Part shown: positions 33,320 to 41,404 of the stretch, in pieces
Layout: every line of letters begins with the position of its first letter
Position numbering within the stretch: position 1 is the stretch's first letter
Origin: UBA4732 sp002404095
Lineage (GTDB): Bacteria > Planctomycetota > Planctomycetia > Gemmatales > Gemmataceae
Direction of reading: 5' to 3'
DNA length: 64,000 bases
Assembly (NCBI GenBank): GCA_036783645.1
Contig: DAIPWT010000007.1
Span: 35,192 to 99,191 of the forward strand
Notes under the pieces: model-generated
Told to the model about the DNA's origin: nothing
What the model saw: the letters and a program-made list of their open reading frames with translations, nothing else
Database searches by the model: none
Position numbers and translations under genes: made by a program

Positions 33320-34648
33320 ATGACCACCGAAGCGGCCCAGGAGAAAACCGGCCTCGGCAATTACTTCGTGGCCAACTATCCGCCGTTTTCTTCCTGGAAG
33401 CCTTCCTATCTGCCCGACGCCCGCGCCGTCCTCGACGGGCCGCCGGCCGCCGATACGCCCCTCGGTCTGTATCTCCACATTCCGTTCTGTCGGAAGCGCT
33501 GCAAGTTCTGCTACTTCCGCGTTTACACCGACAAGAACGCCCGCGAAGTGGAAACCTATATCGACGCCCTCGTCAAGGAAGTCGAACTTTATAGCAAAAA
33601 GCCGATTGTCGGCGGTCGGCGGCTCAAATACGTCTACTTCGGCGGCGGTACGCCGTCGTACCTCAGCGCCAGTCAGCTGCGCGCTATGATGGATCGTCTC
33701 AAGGCGGCTCTGCCGTGGGAAGGCGCCGAGGAAGTGACGTTCGAGTGCGAACCCGGCACTTTGCAGCAACACAAACTCGAAGCCCTACGCGAACTCGGCG
33801 TGACGCGCCTCAGCCTGGGCGTGGAGAATTTCGATCCGAAGATTCTCGAATACAACGGCCGGGCGCACCTCGAAGACGAAATCCACCGCGCCTACGGCTG
33901 GGCGCGCGACCTTCACTTTGACCAGATCAACATCGATTTGATCGCCGGCATGGTCGGCGAGACGTGGGACAACTGGAAGCAGTGCGTCGTCAAGACGCTG
34001 GCCCTGTCGCCGGACAGCGTCACCATTTACCAGATGGAACTGCCGTTTAACACCATCTTTTCGCAGCAGCTGAAGGTCATCGGTCAGGATGCGCCGTTTC
34101 CCGGCGGCGGCGTCGCCGACTGGCCGACAAAGCGCGCCTGGGTCCAGTACGCCTTCGACGAAATGGGCAAAGCCGGCTATCAAGTTTCCAGCGCCTATAC
34201 GCTGGTCAAAGATAAGGCCAGGTGCAAATTCGTTTACCGTGATAGCCTCTGGCACGGCGCCGATATGTTCGGTACGGGCGTCGCCTCGTTCGGCCATGCG
34301 AACGGCGTTCACATCCAGAATGTCGATTCGTGGGAGCAATACGTCGCCTTGCTCGACAAGGGCGAACTGCCGTTGGGCCGCGCCTTGCCGGTGCAGGATC
34401 GGGAATTGCTTATCCGCGAGATGATCCTCCAGCTGAAAACGGGCCGATTGGAGGCCGAGTACTTTCGCCGCAAGTTTGGAGAGGATATTCTGGAAGACTT
34501 CGCGGACGGTTTCGGCCAACTCGAAGCCGACGGCTTCTTGACGCGAAGGCCGGACGGCGTGGAATTGACGCGCGACGGCCTGTTGCAGATCGACCGGCAA
34601 TTGCCGGCTTTCTTCGAGCCGCAGTTTCGCAATACGCGATATACGTAG
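33320..34648 (+). CDS. Radical SAM protein of the HemN/HemW group
   Basis: A 442-residue protein. 'LYLHIPFCRKRCKFCYF' carries the CxxxCxxC cluster motif at C57, C61 and C64, then 'YVYFGGGTPSYLS' and 'ECEPGTL', then 'RLSLGVENFDPKILEYNGR', all HemN-family hallmarks. A fourth Cys seen after the motif in true HemN is absent (CYF). It is not the housekeeping heme enzyme by context: it is followed by a lipoyl-carrier gene and a ferredoxin gene. HemW relatives also include heme-binding chaperones. The substrate is unknown. It is first in the long rightward run. Confidence 0.85.
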   Translation: MTTEAAQEKTGLGNYFVANYPPFSSWKPSYLPDARAVLDGPPAADTPLGLYLHIPFCRKRCKFCYFRVYTDKNAREVETYIDALVKEVELYSKKPIVGGRRLKYVYFGGGTPSYLSASQLRAMMDRLKAALPWEGAEEVTFECEPGTLQQHKLEALRELGVTRLSLGVENFDPKILEYNGRAHLEDEIHRAYGWARDLHFDQINIDLIAGMVGETWDNWKQCVVKTLALSPDSVTIYQMELPFNTIFSQQLKVIGQDAPFPGGGVADWPTKRAWVQYAFDEMGKAGYQVSSAYTLVKDKARCKFVYRDSLWHGADMFGTGVASFGHANGVHIQNVDSWEQYVALLDKGELPLGRALPVQDRELLIREMILQLKTGRLEAEYFRRKFGEDILEDFADGFGQLEADGFLTRRPDGVELTRDGLLQIDRQLPAFFEPQFRNTRYT

Positions 34649-34671
34649 AAAATTGGCGAGCCGGGAGCGTC

Positions 34672-35133
34672 ATGCCCGACGACCTGACCTTTTTGATGGG
34701 CAAGTTTCCCGCCGTGCTGCCGGGCGGCTTGCGCTACGCGCGCAACCATATGTGGGCGCGGCCGGAGGACGGTAAACTCCGCTTCGGTTTCACGTCTTAC
34801 GCCGTCCGTCTGATGCAGGACGTTTACTTCCTCGATTGGCAGGTGAACGCCGGCGACCGTGTGGAGATGCTGCAACAGGTCGGCCATATCGAAACGTCGA
34901 AAGCCGTGTCCGACCTATTCGCCCCGTGCGCCGGCGCCATCGTCGCCTTCAACCAGGCCCTGCTCGACGATCCGTCCGGCGTCAACGTAGACGGCTACGG
35001 TTCCGGCTGGCTCTTCGACATGGACTCGCCGGGCGACGGCCTTTTGAGCGCCCAGGAATATCACCAATTCCTAGATGAAAACTGGGAAAAGACGCAACGG
35101 ATGATTAAGGGCAAGATCAACACCGAGGATTGA
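34672..35133 (+). CDS. GcvH-like lipoyl-carrier protein
   Basis: A 153-residue protein. The lipoyl lysine is Lys77 in 'GHIETSKAVSDLFAPCAG', matching the ES.KA.S.. motif of glycine cleavage H protein. Flanking 'NHMWARPEDGKLRFGFTSYA' and 'PSGVNVDGYGSGWLFDM' also match GcvH. No gcvT, gcvP or lipoate ligase is near; the gene sits 23 bases after a radical SAM gene and 9 bases before a ferredoxin, which is not a glycine cleavage context. GcvH-like carriers are used outside glycine cleavage, for example by sulfur-oxidising heterodisulfide-reductase-like systems. Confidence 0.85.
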   Translation: MPDDLTFLMGKFPAVLPGGLRYARNHMWARPEDGKLRFGFTSYAVRLMQDVYFLDWQVNAGDRVEMLQQVGHIETSKAVSDLFAPCAGAIVAFNQALLDDPSGVNVDGYGSGWLFDMDSPGDGLLSAQEYHQFLDENWEKTQRMIKGKINTED

Positions 35134-35142
35134 AAGACCACC

Positions 35143-36177
35143 ATGAGCCGACAACGCTTGACCGTCGTGCTGTCGCAGGGACAGGGTAAAGACCCACGTA
35201 AGCGCTCTCTTGAGGAGAGTATCGCTGCCGCCCTGTTGATGGAGCCGGGCCTGGACGTATCGATTGTACCCTACCTCTACGACCTCGACGCCGACCATAC
35301 GGGCCGGCTGTTCCTGGAGTCGGTGCCGGGCGACATGCTGGTGCTGGGCTGGATGTACCCCCGCGCCGCTTTCTGGCTGTTGGATCGCTGCGACATCAAG
35401 GGGCATTACGGCGAAAACTTGATTACGCCCAAGGCCGAGGTCGATGACGACGACGAAGAGCAGGAAGAGCCAGCGCCGCCGAAGGGCGTCGGCGCCGTCA
35501 ACGTGCCGGATCGTTGGATTTACTGCCTCGACCTGCGCGACCATGCCGATTACACCGTCTACGTCCAGGAAGTACGGCGCGTTGCGGCGGAGTGCGTCGA
35601 ACGGCGCGAGACGCAACTGAAGTCGTGGATTCAGGGCAATCCGACGATGGTGCAACTCGGCCGCTACATGCGCGAGGAAGAGCCGGTCGTCGCGACCCCG
35701 CAATTCACGTCGGAACAGCTGATGCAAGCGCCGCAACGGCGCTGGTATCCGGTGATCGACTACAGCCGTTGTACCAATTGCATGGAGTGTCTCGACTTCT
35801 GCTTGTTCGGCGTTTACGGCGTGGACAAAACGGATCGCATATTGGTGGAGGATCAGGACAATTGCAAGAAAGGCTGTCCGGCATGTAGCCGAGTTTGCCC
35901 GGAACAAGCCATCATCTTCCCCGACTACAAGACGCCGGCCATCGCGGGCGCTCCAGTCGGCAACATCGGCGCCTTGAAGATCGACCTGACGAAGCTATTC
36001 GGCGGCGGCGACGCCATGACGATGGCGGCGCGCGAGCGCGACCGCGAGCTAGTGGCCGACGGCCGTGAAGCGGTGGGGCTGACGGTGGGCATACCCAAGC
36101 GACAAGTGGACAAGCATCAGGAGCCGAAGGACGACCTCGACAAGCTGATGGACGCGCTGGATGATTTGGATATTTGA
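35143..36177 (+). CDS. Ferredoxin-domain protein with two [4Fe-4S] motifs
   Basis: A 344-residue protein. The N-terminal 200 residues are of unknown fold, with an acidic stretch (about 99-109). The C-terminal part has CTNCMECLDFC (C210, C213, C216, C220) and CKKGCPACSRVCP (C241, C245, C248, C252), two cluster motifs. It starts 9 bases after the lipoyl-carrier gene. The last 20 codons (EPKDDLDKLMDALDDLDI) are repeated downstream of the ParE module. It should pass electrons to or from the radical SAM or lipoyl partner, which is inference. Confidence 0.85.
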   Translation: MSRQRLTVVLSQGQGKDPRKRSLEESIAAALLMEPGLDVSIVPYLYDLDADHTGRLFLESVPGDMLVLGWMYPRAAFWLLDRCDIKGHYGENLITPKAEVDDDDEEQEEPAPPKGVGAVNVPDRWIYCLDLRDHADYTVYVQEVRRVAAECVERRETQLKSWIQGNPTMVQLGRYMREEEPVVATPQFTSEQLMQAPQRRWYPVIDYSRCTNCMECLDFCLFGVYGVDKTDRILVEDQDNCKKGCPACSRVCPEQAIIFPDYKTPAIAGAPVGNIGALKIDLTKLFGGGDAMTMAARERDRELVADGREAVGLTVGIPKRQVDKHQEPKDDLDKLMDALDDLDI

Positions 36178-36179
36178 GG
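36118..36179. repeat. 62-bp direct repeat, copy at the ferredoxin 3' end
   Basis: Matches 36689-36750 at 58 of 62 positions; the four differences are all transitions. This copy is the authentic end of the ferredoxin gene, including its stop codon and the following GG. Confidence 0.93.
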
Positions 36180-36187
36180 AGGGAACA

Positions 36188-36391
36188 ATGAGTACGAAAG
36201 AAAAAGTGATCGATTGGATTCGCGCGCTCCCGGACGACTGCACGCTGGAAGATGTCCAATACCACCTGCATGTCCGCGAAAAGGTGGGACAAGGCATGGA
36301 AGCGCTGGAACAAGGGCAAGTCGTCTCCCATGAAGAAGCAAAAAGGAGAATGGCCGAATGGCTCGCGTTGCATGGACAACCCCAGCGCTAG
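36188..36391 (+). CDS. Antitoxin of a ParE/RelE-type pair
   Basis: A 67-residue protein, ATG 36188 with GGAGGG 5 bases ahead. It starts MSTKEKVIDWIRALPDDCT and has 'EEAKRRMAEWL' near the C-terminus, the usual helical antitoxin pattern. The toxin gene overlaps its last 34 bases in another frame. It begins 10 bases after the ferredoxin stop. Confidence 0.8.
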   Translation: MSTKEKVIDWIRALPDDCTLEDVQYHLHVREKVGQGMEALEQGQVVSHEEAKRRMAEWLALHGQPQR

Positions 36392-36681
36392 ATCAGGTGC
36401 GGGAAATCATTGAGTTTATCGCGCAACGGTCGCCGGCGGCGGCGGACAAATGGCACACGCGGCTATTGGCATCGGTTGATCGTCTGGAGCATCTGCCCAT
36501 GTTGGGGCCAGCCGTTCCCGAATTTGAACTCGAATCCTTGCGCGAGTTATTCGTAAAGCCTTATCGCATTCTCTACGTCATCCGCGCCGATACGTGCTTC
36601 ATCGTGGCCGTCATCCACAGTCACCGCGATCTTACCACCCATTTCCGGCCCGAAGAACTGAAAGACGATGGGATCGCCTGA
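36358..36681 (+). CDS. ParE/RelE-family toxin
   Basis: A 107-residue protein, ATG 36358 with AAAAGGAG upstream. It reads MARVAWTTPALDQVREIIEF, then 'LRELFVKPYRILYVI' and 'VIHSHRDL', the ParE/RelE fold core and family end. Members act on gyrase (ParE) or ribosomal mRNA (RelE); the class cannot be settled here. It ends 7 bases before the second 62-bp repeat copy. Confidence 0.88.
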   Translation: MARVAWTTPALDQVREIIEFIAQRSPAAADKWHTRLLASVDRLEHLPMLGPAVPEFELESLRELFVKPYRILYVIRADTCFIVAVIHSHRDLTTHFRPEELKDDGIA

Positions 36682-36688
36682 CGCGACG

Positions 36689-36750
36689 CAAGAGCCGAAA
36701 GACGACCTCGACAAGTTGATGGACGCGCTGGATAATTTGGATATTTGAGG
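36689..36750. repeat. 62-bp direct repeat, downstream copy
   Basis: A copy of the ferredoxin 3' end: it encodes QEPKDDLDKLMDALDNLDI and a stop, in no complete gene. Followed 8 bases later by ATG 36759. It marks the right border of the toxin-antitoxin insertion (36180-36688, 509 bp between repeats). Confidence 0.93.
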
Positions 36751-36758
36751 GCGAAAAA

Positions 36759-37019
36759 ATGAACATCGAACTCGTTCGGGAAGCGCTACACAATCAACCT
36801 TTTCAGCCGTTCGATTTGCGGCTGGCGGACGGCCGTTCTCTGCACGTCCCGCATCCGGATTTTGTCGCCGTTTCAACTCGAAGGGTTGTCGTAATTGACC
36901 CGGAGGAACGAGGAATGTCGGTTTTGGAACCGTTGTTAATCGTCTCCATTGAGATTCCCACCGCGGCGCCGGGCATAGCGCCGCCCGAAGCGAACGGCAC
37001 TGAACCGCAAGGAGAATGA
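36759..37019 (+). CDS. Small hypothetical protein before Uma2
   Basis: An 86-residue protein starting MNIELVREALHNQPFQPFD, then 'LADGRSLHVPHPDFVAVS'. The sequence resembles small planctomycete proteins with a 'PF.PF.L...DGR...V.HP.F' pattern of unknown role. It stops 1 base before the Uma2 start, so the two are translationally coupled. Confidence 0.75.
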   Translation: MNIELVREALHNQPFQPFDLRLADGRSLHVPHPDFVAVSTRRVVVIDPEERGMSVLEPLLIVSIEIPTAAPGIAPPEANGTEPQGE

Positions 37020-37020
37020 C

Positions 37021-37683
37021 ATGGCGACGGTGCGAACGGCGAAAGCCAGGCGAGGCGTGGTGCTGTACAACGTCGATTGGCGCGCCTACCAGGCCATCGG
37101 CCGCGCTCTGGCGGATCGCCCGGCGTTGCGCCTCACCTACGACCGGGGGACTCTGGAAATCATGACCACATCGCCGCGCCACGAACACTTCAAATACTTC
37201 CTGGGCCGCCTTATCGACGCCTGGACTGAGGAAAGGGGTCTGCCGCTTGCCGGCCTTGGCTCAATGACCTTCAAACGGCGGAAAGACCTGCGCGGCCTGG
37301 AACCGGACCAATGCTACTGGATCGCCCACGAGGCGCAGGTCCGCAACAAAGACCGCATCGACTTCCGCGTCGATCCGCCGCCCGATCTGATCGTGGAGAT
37401 CGACATTTCGCGCAGTTCAGTGGATCGAATGGCCATTTATGGAATTATGGGTGTGCCCGAGGTTTGGCGCTATCGCAAGCAAAGGGTCGCGTTCCTGGCG
37501 CGGCAGACGGACGGCCGCTATGTCGAGGTTCCGCAAAGCCTCTCGCTGTCGCCGTTGGCGTCCGCCGACCTGGCGCCGTTCCTGGCGCGGCGCGGCACGG
37601 CGGACGTGAACGCCATTATCCGACAATTTCGGGCTTGGATAAGTCAAAAATTCCCTCCCGGCAGCGCATCGCCCGCACCGTGA
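37021..37683 (+). CDS. Uma2-family (DUF820) putative nuclease
   Basis: A 220-residue protein. 'LEPDQCYWI', 'PPDLIVEIDISRSS' and 'YGIMGVPEVWRYRKQ' are the family blocks and hold the acidic residues of the PD-(D/E)xK fold. Uma2 proteins are widespread in cyanobacteria and planctomycetes; function is not settled. It is coupled to the small gene before it and ends 10 bases before the squalene cyclase gene. Confidence 0.88.
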   Translation: MATVRTAKARRGVVLYNVDWRAYQAIGRALADRPALRLTYDRGTLEIMTTSPRHEHFKYFLGRLIDAWTEERGLPLAGLGSMTFKRRKDLRGLEPDQCYWIAHEAQVRNKDRIDFRVDPPPDLIVEIDISRSSVDRMAIYGIMGVPEVWRYRKQRVAFLARQTDGRYVEVPQSLSLSPLASADLAPFLARRGTADVNAIIRQFRAWISQKFPPGSASPAP

Positions 37684-37693
37684 GGGAGCCACA

Positions 37694-39535
37694 ATGTCTT
37701 TCGTCCTTGACGCGAGCCGTCTCGAACGCGCCTACCAAACCGCCCTCGCCGCCCTACTCGCGGAACGGCATCCGGACGGCTATTGGATAGGCGAATTGTC
37801 CACTTCCGCCCTATCCACGGCAGTCGCCGTCTGCGCCTTGGCCCTCGTCCAGAAGGCGACCGCCGTTCATGGTTCATTCACGCCGCTGATCGAGAACGGC
37901 GTTTCCTGGCTCGCGGCCCACCAGAACGCCGACGGCGGGTGGGGCGATACGGTCAAGAGTTTCAGCAACATCTCGACTACCATGCTTTGTCGCGCCGCGT
38001 TCCACCTCACCGCAACCGCCGACCGATACGCCGACGTTCTAGGCAAGACCGACGCTTGGCTGGCGGAGCGCCACGGCAAGACGCCGGCCGAGTTGGCGGA
38101 GGCCGTCCGCGCCCGCTACGGCAAGGACCGCACCTTTTCCGTGCCGATTCTGATGACTAGCGCCCTGGCCGGGCTGGTGGACTGGAAGGAAGTGCCGTCG
38201 CTGCCGTTTGAACTGGCCTGTTTCCCGCAGTGGCTTTATCGCTTTTTGCAGATACCTGTTGTCAGCTATGCGTTGCCGGCCCTCATCGCTATCGGGCAGG
38301 CCGTGTACCACCACCGGCCGCCGTGGAATCCGGTCGCGCGGCTGGTGCGGCGCCTGGCGATCCCGAAGAGTCTGCGCGTTTTGGAGGCGATTCAGCCGTC
38401 CAACGGCGGCTACCTCGAAGCGACGCCGTTGACCAGTTTCGTCACGCTGGCCCTGGCGAGCATTGGCCGGGCGGAGCATCCGGTTGTACATAAGGCGGTT
38501 TGGTTCATCCTGCGATCAGTGCGGCCGGACGGCAGCTGGCCCATTGACACGAATCTGTCCACTTGGGTTACGACGCTTTCTGTCAACGCGCTGGCGGCGG
38601 CCGGCGACCTCGACAAACTGGATAAGCGATCCGAATTGTTGGATTGGTTACTCGCGCAGCAATACAAGAAGCGACATCCATACACCGGGTCCGCTCCAGG
38701 GGGGTGGGCGTGGACGCCATTGCCGGGCGGCGTTCCCGATGCGGACGACACGCCGGGGGCGCTGTTGGCGCTGCATCACCTCAACGACAAAGACCGTTGC
38801 CCGCCGGCCGCCCTGAACGGGTGCGATTGGCTAGTCATGATGCAAAATTGGGACGGCGGATGGCCCACCTTTTGTAGTGGGAGGGGTCGGCTGCCGTTCG
38901 ACCGGAGCGGTACGGATCTCACAGCCCACGCGCTGCGGGCGATGAATCAGTGGCTTTACGATCTGCCACAACCTCCACAAGGTTTCTGGCGACTCGACAT
39001 TGATACGCCCGAGGACGTATTGCCGCAGTTTATCTATGAGGAGACTAAGGCGGCGCTAAGGTATTTGAAGAAAAACCAGCGTCCCGACGGTTCCTGGCTG
39101 CCCCTCTGGTTCGGCTGTCAGCACGCCCCCGACGATGAGAATCCCACCTACGGCACCGCCCGTGTGCTGGCCGCTTACCGCGACCTCGATAGGATGAACG
39201 ATGAGCCGGCCCGTCGCGGCGTGCGCTGGCTGCTCTCCGCGCAGAACGCCGACGGCGGTTGGGGAGGCACCGCGAATACGCCGTCCAGCATTGAGGAAAC
39301 CGCCCTCGCCGTCGAAGTGCTTCTCTCCGCCGGCCCCGAGGCCGTGACGGCGGTGAATAACGGCCTTGCTTGGCTCGTCCAGCGGATAGAGTCCGGCGGT
39401 CTCCATGAGCCGACGCCGATAGGGTTTTACTTCGCCAAACTATGGTATTTTGAGAAGCTTTACCCGATAATCTTCTCTGTAGCCGCTCTGGGGCGCGCCC
39501 GTAAAGCCGCCTTCCCGCCTGACAGCCCCACCTAA
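37694..39535 (+). CDS. Squalene-hopene-cyclase-like class II terpene cyclase
   Basis: A 613-residue protein, ATG 37694 with GGGAG upstream. The catalytic DxDD motif is DADD at 349-352 (VPDADDTPGAL). Several QW-type repeats occur: NADGGWGDT, RPDGSWPIDTNLSTW, NWDGGWPTF, RPDGSWLPLWFG and NADGGWGGT. It is slightly shorter than typical SHC (630-720). SHCs cyclise squalene to hopanoids; the product here is not certain because the neighbouring gene encodes a prenyl synthase and squalene synthases (HpnCDE) are not in the window. Confidence 0.88.
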   Translation: MSFVLDASRLERAYQTALAALLAERHPDGYWIGELSTSALSTAVAVCALALVQKATAVHGSFTPLIENGVSWLAAHQNADGGWGDTVKSFSNISTTMLCRAAFHLTATADRYADVLGKTDAWLAERHGKTPAELAEAVRARYGKDRTFSVPILMTSALAGLVDWKEVPSLPFELACFPQWLYRFLQIPVVSYALPALIAIGQAVYHHRPPWNPVARLVRRLAIPKSLRVLEAIQPSNGGYLEATPLTSFVTLALASIGRAEHPVVHKAVWFILRSVRPDGSWPIDTNLSTWVTTLSVNALAAAGDLDKLDKRSELLDWLLAQQYKKRHPYTGSAPGGWAWTPLPGGVPDADDTPGALLALHHLNDKDRCPPAALNGCDWLVMMQNWDGGWPTFCSGRGRLPFDRSGTDLTAHALRAMNQWLYDLPQPPQGFWRLDIDTPEDVLPQFIYEETKAALRYLKKNQRPDGSWLPLWFGCQHAPDDENPTYGTARVLAAYRDLDRMNDEPARRGVRWLLSAQNADGGWGGTANTPSSIEETALAVEVLLSAGPEAVTAVNNGLAWLVQRIESGGLHEPTPIGFYFAKLWYFEKLYPIIFSVAALGRARKAAFPPDSPT

Positions 39536-39559
39536 CAGGCTCGAACGAGGACTCCGATT

Positions 39560-41404
39560 GTGGCCAGCGTTGCCGAAGCCAAAGCCGAGAAGAAAGAGAA
39601 ACGCCCTAGCACGTCCCACCTCAAGACCGTGCCCGAGACGCGCGAGTTGCGCGACCGCGTGCGCGCCGAGGCCGCGCGCGTCGGCCTCACTTTCGACCGT
39701 TCCCGACTGCTCACCAAACCCGTCCTTCAGCAGACGGCGGAAGAGTTGCTGCGCGGTATGGGCCTCGGCGAACAGTATCTAGGCTTCACGATGGTCTGCT
39801 TGACCAACGAGTTTTGGCGCGAGCAGATTCAAGGCGTCGATTTTAAGCGCCGGCTGTTGCTGTTGCCGCATTGCCTCAAACACGCCGAAGGCTGCCCCGC
39901 CGACTACGATGAGTTCGGCCTCGATTGCAAGAAGTGCGGCGCCTGCTCCATCGCTGACTTCAAGGTCAAGGCGGAGGATCTCGGCTACAAGGTTCTCGTC
40001 TCCGAAGGCACACCTATCGTCCTCAAGATTATCGTCAGCGGCCACGTAGATGCAATTGTCGGCGTAGCTTGCCTGAACGTGCTGGAAAAGGCTCTCGACA
40101 AGATTTTGTTGGCCGGCATTCCGTGCGTCGCCGCTCCGTTGCTGTCGAGCAATTGCCGCAGCACGTCCGTTGATGACGATTGGGTGTCGGAACTCATCGA
40201 CCTCAAAACGCCGCCGCCGGGAGCGAAGACCAAGACGTATGTGCATCTACTGCGGGCCGCCAATCAGATTTGCGAAGAGCCGGAACTGAGCCGGTTAGCG
40301 CCGCGCACGCGCTCGCTCGCTCCCGCTCCGGTAGAGGGGTTGTTTAGCCGCGACCCGAAGGGGAGCGCTCCCCTTCGGGTCGCGGCTAAACAATCTGACC
40401 CGTTGGCGGTCCATGAAAACATCGCCTACGAATGGATGGCCCAAGGCGGCAAACGCTCGCGGCCCTTCATTACTCTGGCCGTTTACGACGCCCTAAAGGG
40501 CGCCCCCGGCACACGCTCGGCCGACGGCTTGGCTCTTCCCGATGGCGTTCGTCGCACGGCCCTGGCCATCGAAGCGTTTCACAAAGCGTCGCTCGTTCAC
40601 GACGACATTGAGGACGACGACACTTTTCGCTACGGCCGGGAAACCCTGCACCGTCAATACGGCGTACCCACCGCCATCAACATTGGCGACTATCTACTCG
40701 GCCTCGGCTATCGGCTCGTCGGCCGCGAGCGTAAGGAACTCGGCGGCGATTGCACCGCCGACATCCTTAATCGGATGGCCGACGCCCATCTGAAATTGTC
40801 CGAAGGCCAAGGCGCCGAGCTGCTCTGGCGCGACGCTAAGGACAAGACGCTGACCGCCCTCGACGCCTTGAAAATCTACGCCCTCAAGACGGCCCCCGCT
40901 TTCGAGGCAGCCTTGTACGCCGGCGTCCGCCTTGCCGGGCCGGCCGATGATTACGAAAAGAAGATCGCCGACTTCAGCAAGAACCTCGGTGTGGCATTTC
41001 AGATACTTAATGACCTCAAAGATTGGGAAGGCGACGGCGACAATAAGCTCGTGGCCGGCCAGGACGTACTCGCCGCCCGGCCGACGTTGCTGCTGGCTCT
41101 CGCCCTAGAAGCCTCCGCCGCGACCGACCGCGCCGAGCTGTTGGCTCTGCTCTGCGAACGCCGTGAGGCATCCGAGGCCGGCCGGATCGTGGAGCGCGTG
41201 CGCCAGTTGTTCACGCGGACGCAGGTCTTCGCCAAGGCCGAGAAGCTAATCGAGAAGTACCGCGCCCGCGCCGAGGCCGTCGCCGACGAGATCGACCCGG
41301 CCGAGCTGCGCGAATTGCTCTATTATCTAGTCGATAACGTGCTTGACCGCCAACCGCCGCCGGAACCGGGGGCGACAACCCTGATTCAGTTGGCCCTCGT
41401 ATGA
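39560..41404 (+). CDS. DUF116-polyprenyl synthase fusion
   Basis: A 614-residue protein, GTG 39560. Residues 1-240 are DUF116-like, with a Cys cluster (HCLKHAEGC and CKKCGAC, about 104-129) suited to metal or Fe-S binding. Residues 285-600 are an isoprenyl synthase: first Asp-rich motif DDIED (348-352, LVHDDIEDDDTF), GKRSRP, and a second motif NDLKD in 'FQILNDLKDWEGD' where Asn replaces the usual first Asp. Residues about 261-277 in the linker are encoded by a perfect 50-bp palindrome. It follows the cyclase gene by 24 bases and overlaps the next gene (ATGA). It should make a long-chain prenyl diphosphate. The fusion may be natural or created by loss of a stop codon. Confidence 0.85.
   Translation: MASVAEAKAEKKEKRPSTSHLKTVPETRELRDRVRAEAARVGLTFDRSRLLTKPVLQQTAEELLRGMGLGEQYLGFTMVCLTNEFWREQIQGVDFKRRLLLLPHCLKHAEGCPADYDEFGLDCKKCGACSIADFKVKAEDLGYKVLVSEGTPIVLKIIVSGHVDAIVGVACLNVLEKALDKILLAGIPCVAAPLLSSNCRSTSVDDDWVSELIDLKTPPPGAKTKTYVHLLRAANQICEEPELSRLAPRTRSLAPAPVEGLFSRDPKGSAPLRVAAKQSDPLAVHENIAYEWMAQGGKRSRPFITLAVYDALKGAPGTRSADGLALPDGVRRTALAIEAFHKASLVHDDIEDDDTFRYGRETLHRQYGVPTAINIGDYLLGLGYRLVGRERKELGGDCTADILNRMADAHLKLSEGQGAELLWRDAKDKTLTALDALKIYALKTAPAFEAALYAGVRLAGPADDYEKKIADFSKNLGVAFQILNDLKDWEGDGDNKLVAGQDVLAARPTLLLALALEASAATDRAELLALLCERREASEAGRIVERVRQLFTRTQVFAKAEKLIEKYRARAEAVADEIDPAELRELLYYLVDNVLDRQPPPEPGATTLIQLALV
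40342..40391. repeat. Perfect 50-bp palindrome inside a gene
   Basis: The 25-base left half is the exact reverse complement of the right half, with no loop. It belongs to the GTTTAGCCGCGACCC family seen at 27571 and 48870. It lies in frame in the linker of the DUF116-prenyl synthase fusion. Confidence 0.97.

Noticed and set aside
34672..35133. Glycine cleavage system
   Set aside because: Only the carrier-like protein is present; gcvT, gcvP and lpd are absent and the neighbours are a radical SAM protein and a ferredoxin.
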